Assembly: GCF_000333895.2 (NCBI RefSeq)
Contig: NZ_ANFM02000018.1
Span: 124,001-188,000, forward strand
Source of the DNA: Grimontia indica
GTDB taxonomy: Bacteria; Pseudomonadota; Gammaproteobacteria; Enterobacterales; Vibrionaceae
Length of the DNA stretch: 64,000 nucleotides
Direction of reading: 5' to 3'
Of this stretch, positions 63,285 through 64,000 are shown piece by piece (positions within the stretch are counted from its first letter, which is position 1; each line of letters opens with the position of its first letter). Under the pieces are notes generated by a model. That model saw only the letters and a list, made by a program, of their open reading frames with translations, searched no databases and was not told where the DNA came from. The translations under genes and the position numbers were made by a program.

Positions 63285-64000
63285 ATGAGTGAGGAAGAAC
63301 AAGTCACCGCTACAGTGAAAAAAGGACGCTCATTTTCCGCAGTGTGGATTCTGCCATTGGTGTCTCTCGCGGTCGGTATTTGGATGTTTTATCAATACGA
63401 AAGTAATCAAGGCACCTTGATCACCTTACATGTTCAAACCGCTGACGGACTGGAAGCAGGGAAAACCGAAATTCGCGCCCGTGATGTCAAAGTGGGTGTG
63501 GTGACAGATGTCCAGCTCAACAAAGATTATTCAGCCATCGTCGTGAAAGCGAGGATGGACAAAAACGCCGATCGCATGTTGCGGGAAGATGCCACATTCT
63601 GGGTGGTGAAACCTCGCATCGGCAAAGAAGGTGTATCAGGCCTTAGTACCTTACTTTCTGGGGCATACATCGCTCTGCGTCCTGGCGTGTCGGAAGAATC
63701 TCAGGATACCTTTACCGTGCTCGATATTCCGCCGATTGCCCCACCAGATGCCAAAGGATTACGGGTTGTATTAACGTCGCCAAGAGCAGGGAAGTTGTCA
63801 GTGGGCGACCCCGTGCTTTTTGAAGGTTACACCGTTGGTCGTGTAGAGAGGGTTGGGTTTGATCTGGAAAAAGAAAAGGCGACCTATCAGCTTTTCATCT
63901 TCCAGCCATACGATGCGCTTATCCAGAGTGAAACCCGTTTTTGGTTGACGTCAGGGTTGGATATTCGCCTCAATGCCCAAGGCTTTGCAGTGCAGATCGC
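63285..64000 (+). CDS. letB: MCE-domain protein LetB (PqiB family), 3' end outside window
   Basis: The visible 238 residues start with MSEEEQVTATVKKGRSFSAVWILPLVSLAVGIWMFYQYE, a single membrane anchor near residues 20-40, and then MCE domains (TLHVQTADGLEAGKTEIRARDVKVGVVTDVQL, and a second beginning KGLRVVLTSPRAGKLSVGDPVLFEGYTVGRVERV). LetB forms a long periplasmic tunnel of MCE rings for lipids. The frame stays open to the window end, so more domains follow outside. It is 13 bases from letA. Confidence 0.9.
   Translation, partial: MSEEEQVTATVKKGRSFSAVWILPLVSLAVGIWMFYQYESNQGTLITLHVQTADGLEAGKTEIRARDVKVGVVTDVQLNKDYSAIVVKARMDKNADRMLREDATFWVVKPRIGKEGVSGLSTLLSGAYIALRPGVSEESQDTFTVLDIPPIAPPDAKGLRVVLTSPRAGKLSVGDPVLFEGYTVGRVERVGFDLEKEKATYQLFIFQPYDALIQSETRFWLTSGLDIRLNAQGFAVQI

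Noticed and set aside
1-64000. tRNA, rRNA or CRISPR array
   Set aside because: No cloverleaf-like set, rRNA motif or evenly spaced direct repeats were seen when reading the sequence; no search program was run.

Overview
The window looks like a chromosome segment of a marine gammaproteobacterium of the Vibrionaceae. Two features point there: a VCR-like attC site typical of Vibrionaceae superintegrons (about 1619-1747), and a type VI secretion cluster whose gene order matches the classic Vibrio cholerae vipA-to-vasL order. Grimontia or Enterovibrio would be reasonable guesses, but the genus cannot be settled from this sequence alone.

Layout. (1) 1-3.3 kb: accessory edge with integron-cassette material, a chimeric gene relic, two inverted DUF3088 paralogues and a duplicated gene tail. 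(2) 3.5-5.9 kb: a two-gene unit for an outer-membrane barrel and a lipoprotein with seven FG-GAP-like repeats. (3) 6.9-10.8 kb: a TRAP transporter operon divergent from a LysR regulator. (4) 11-13.7 kb: a secreted Calx-beta protein and a decayed LamG protein gene. (5) 13.8-20.8 kb: an NTF2-like protein, an aldehyde dehydrogenase, an AraC regulator, a second TRAP operon and a LuxR-type regulator. (6) 20.9-25.6 kb: an FAD monooxygenase with DUF2783, divergent from an MBL-fold protein and a MarR regulator, then another LuxR-type regulator. (7) 25.7-35 kb: a histone-deacetylase-like amidohydrolase, a copper amine oxidase, an amidase and a branched-chain-type ABC transporter. (8) 35.4-36.8 kb: a small conserved gene and outer-membrane phospholipase A. 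(9) 37-58.7 kb: PAAR protein and a complete T6SS structural cluster. (10) 58.7-64 kb: a KdgM-like porin, RhlE helicase and LetA/LetB lipid-transport genes, the last cut by the window end.

The genes suggest a nutrient-scavenging middle (two TRAP importers, one ABC importer, oxidation of amines, aldehydes and probably aromatics, each beside its own regulator) followed by a contractile weapon. The T6SS carries its own sigma-54 activator (VasH), and candidate sigma-54 promoters lie before the PAAR gene and before tssB. No hcp, vgrG or recognisable effector/immunity pair is in the window. A palindromic extragenic element beginning TATACCCAAACAACCTGA recurs at 13.8, 20.8 and 61.6 kb, with a decayed copy near 59.9 kb.
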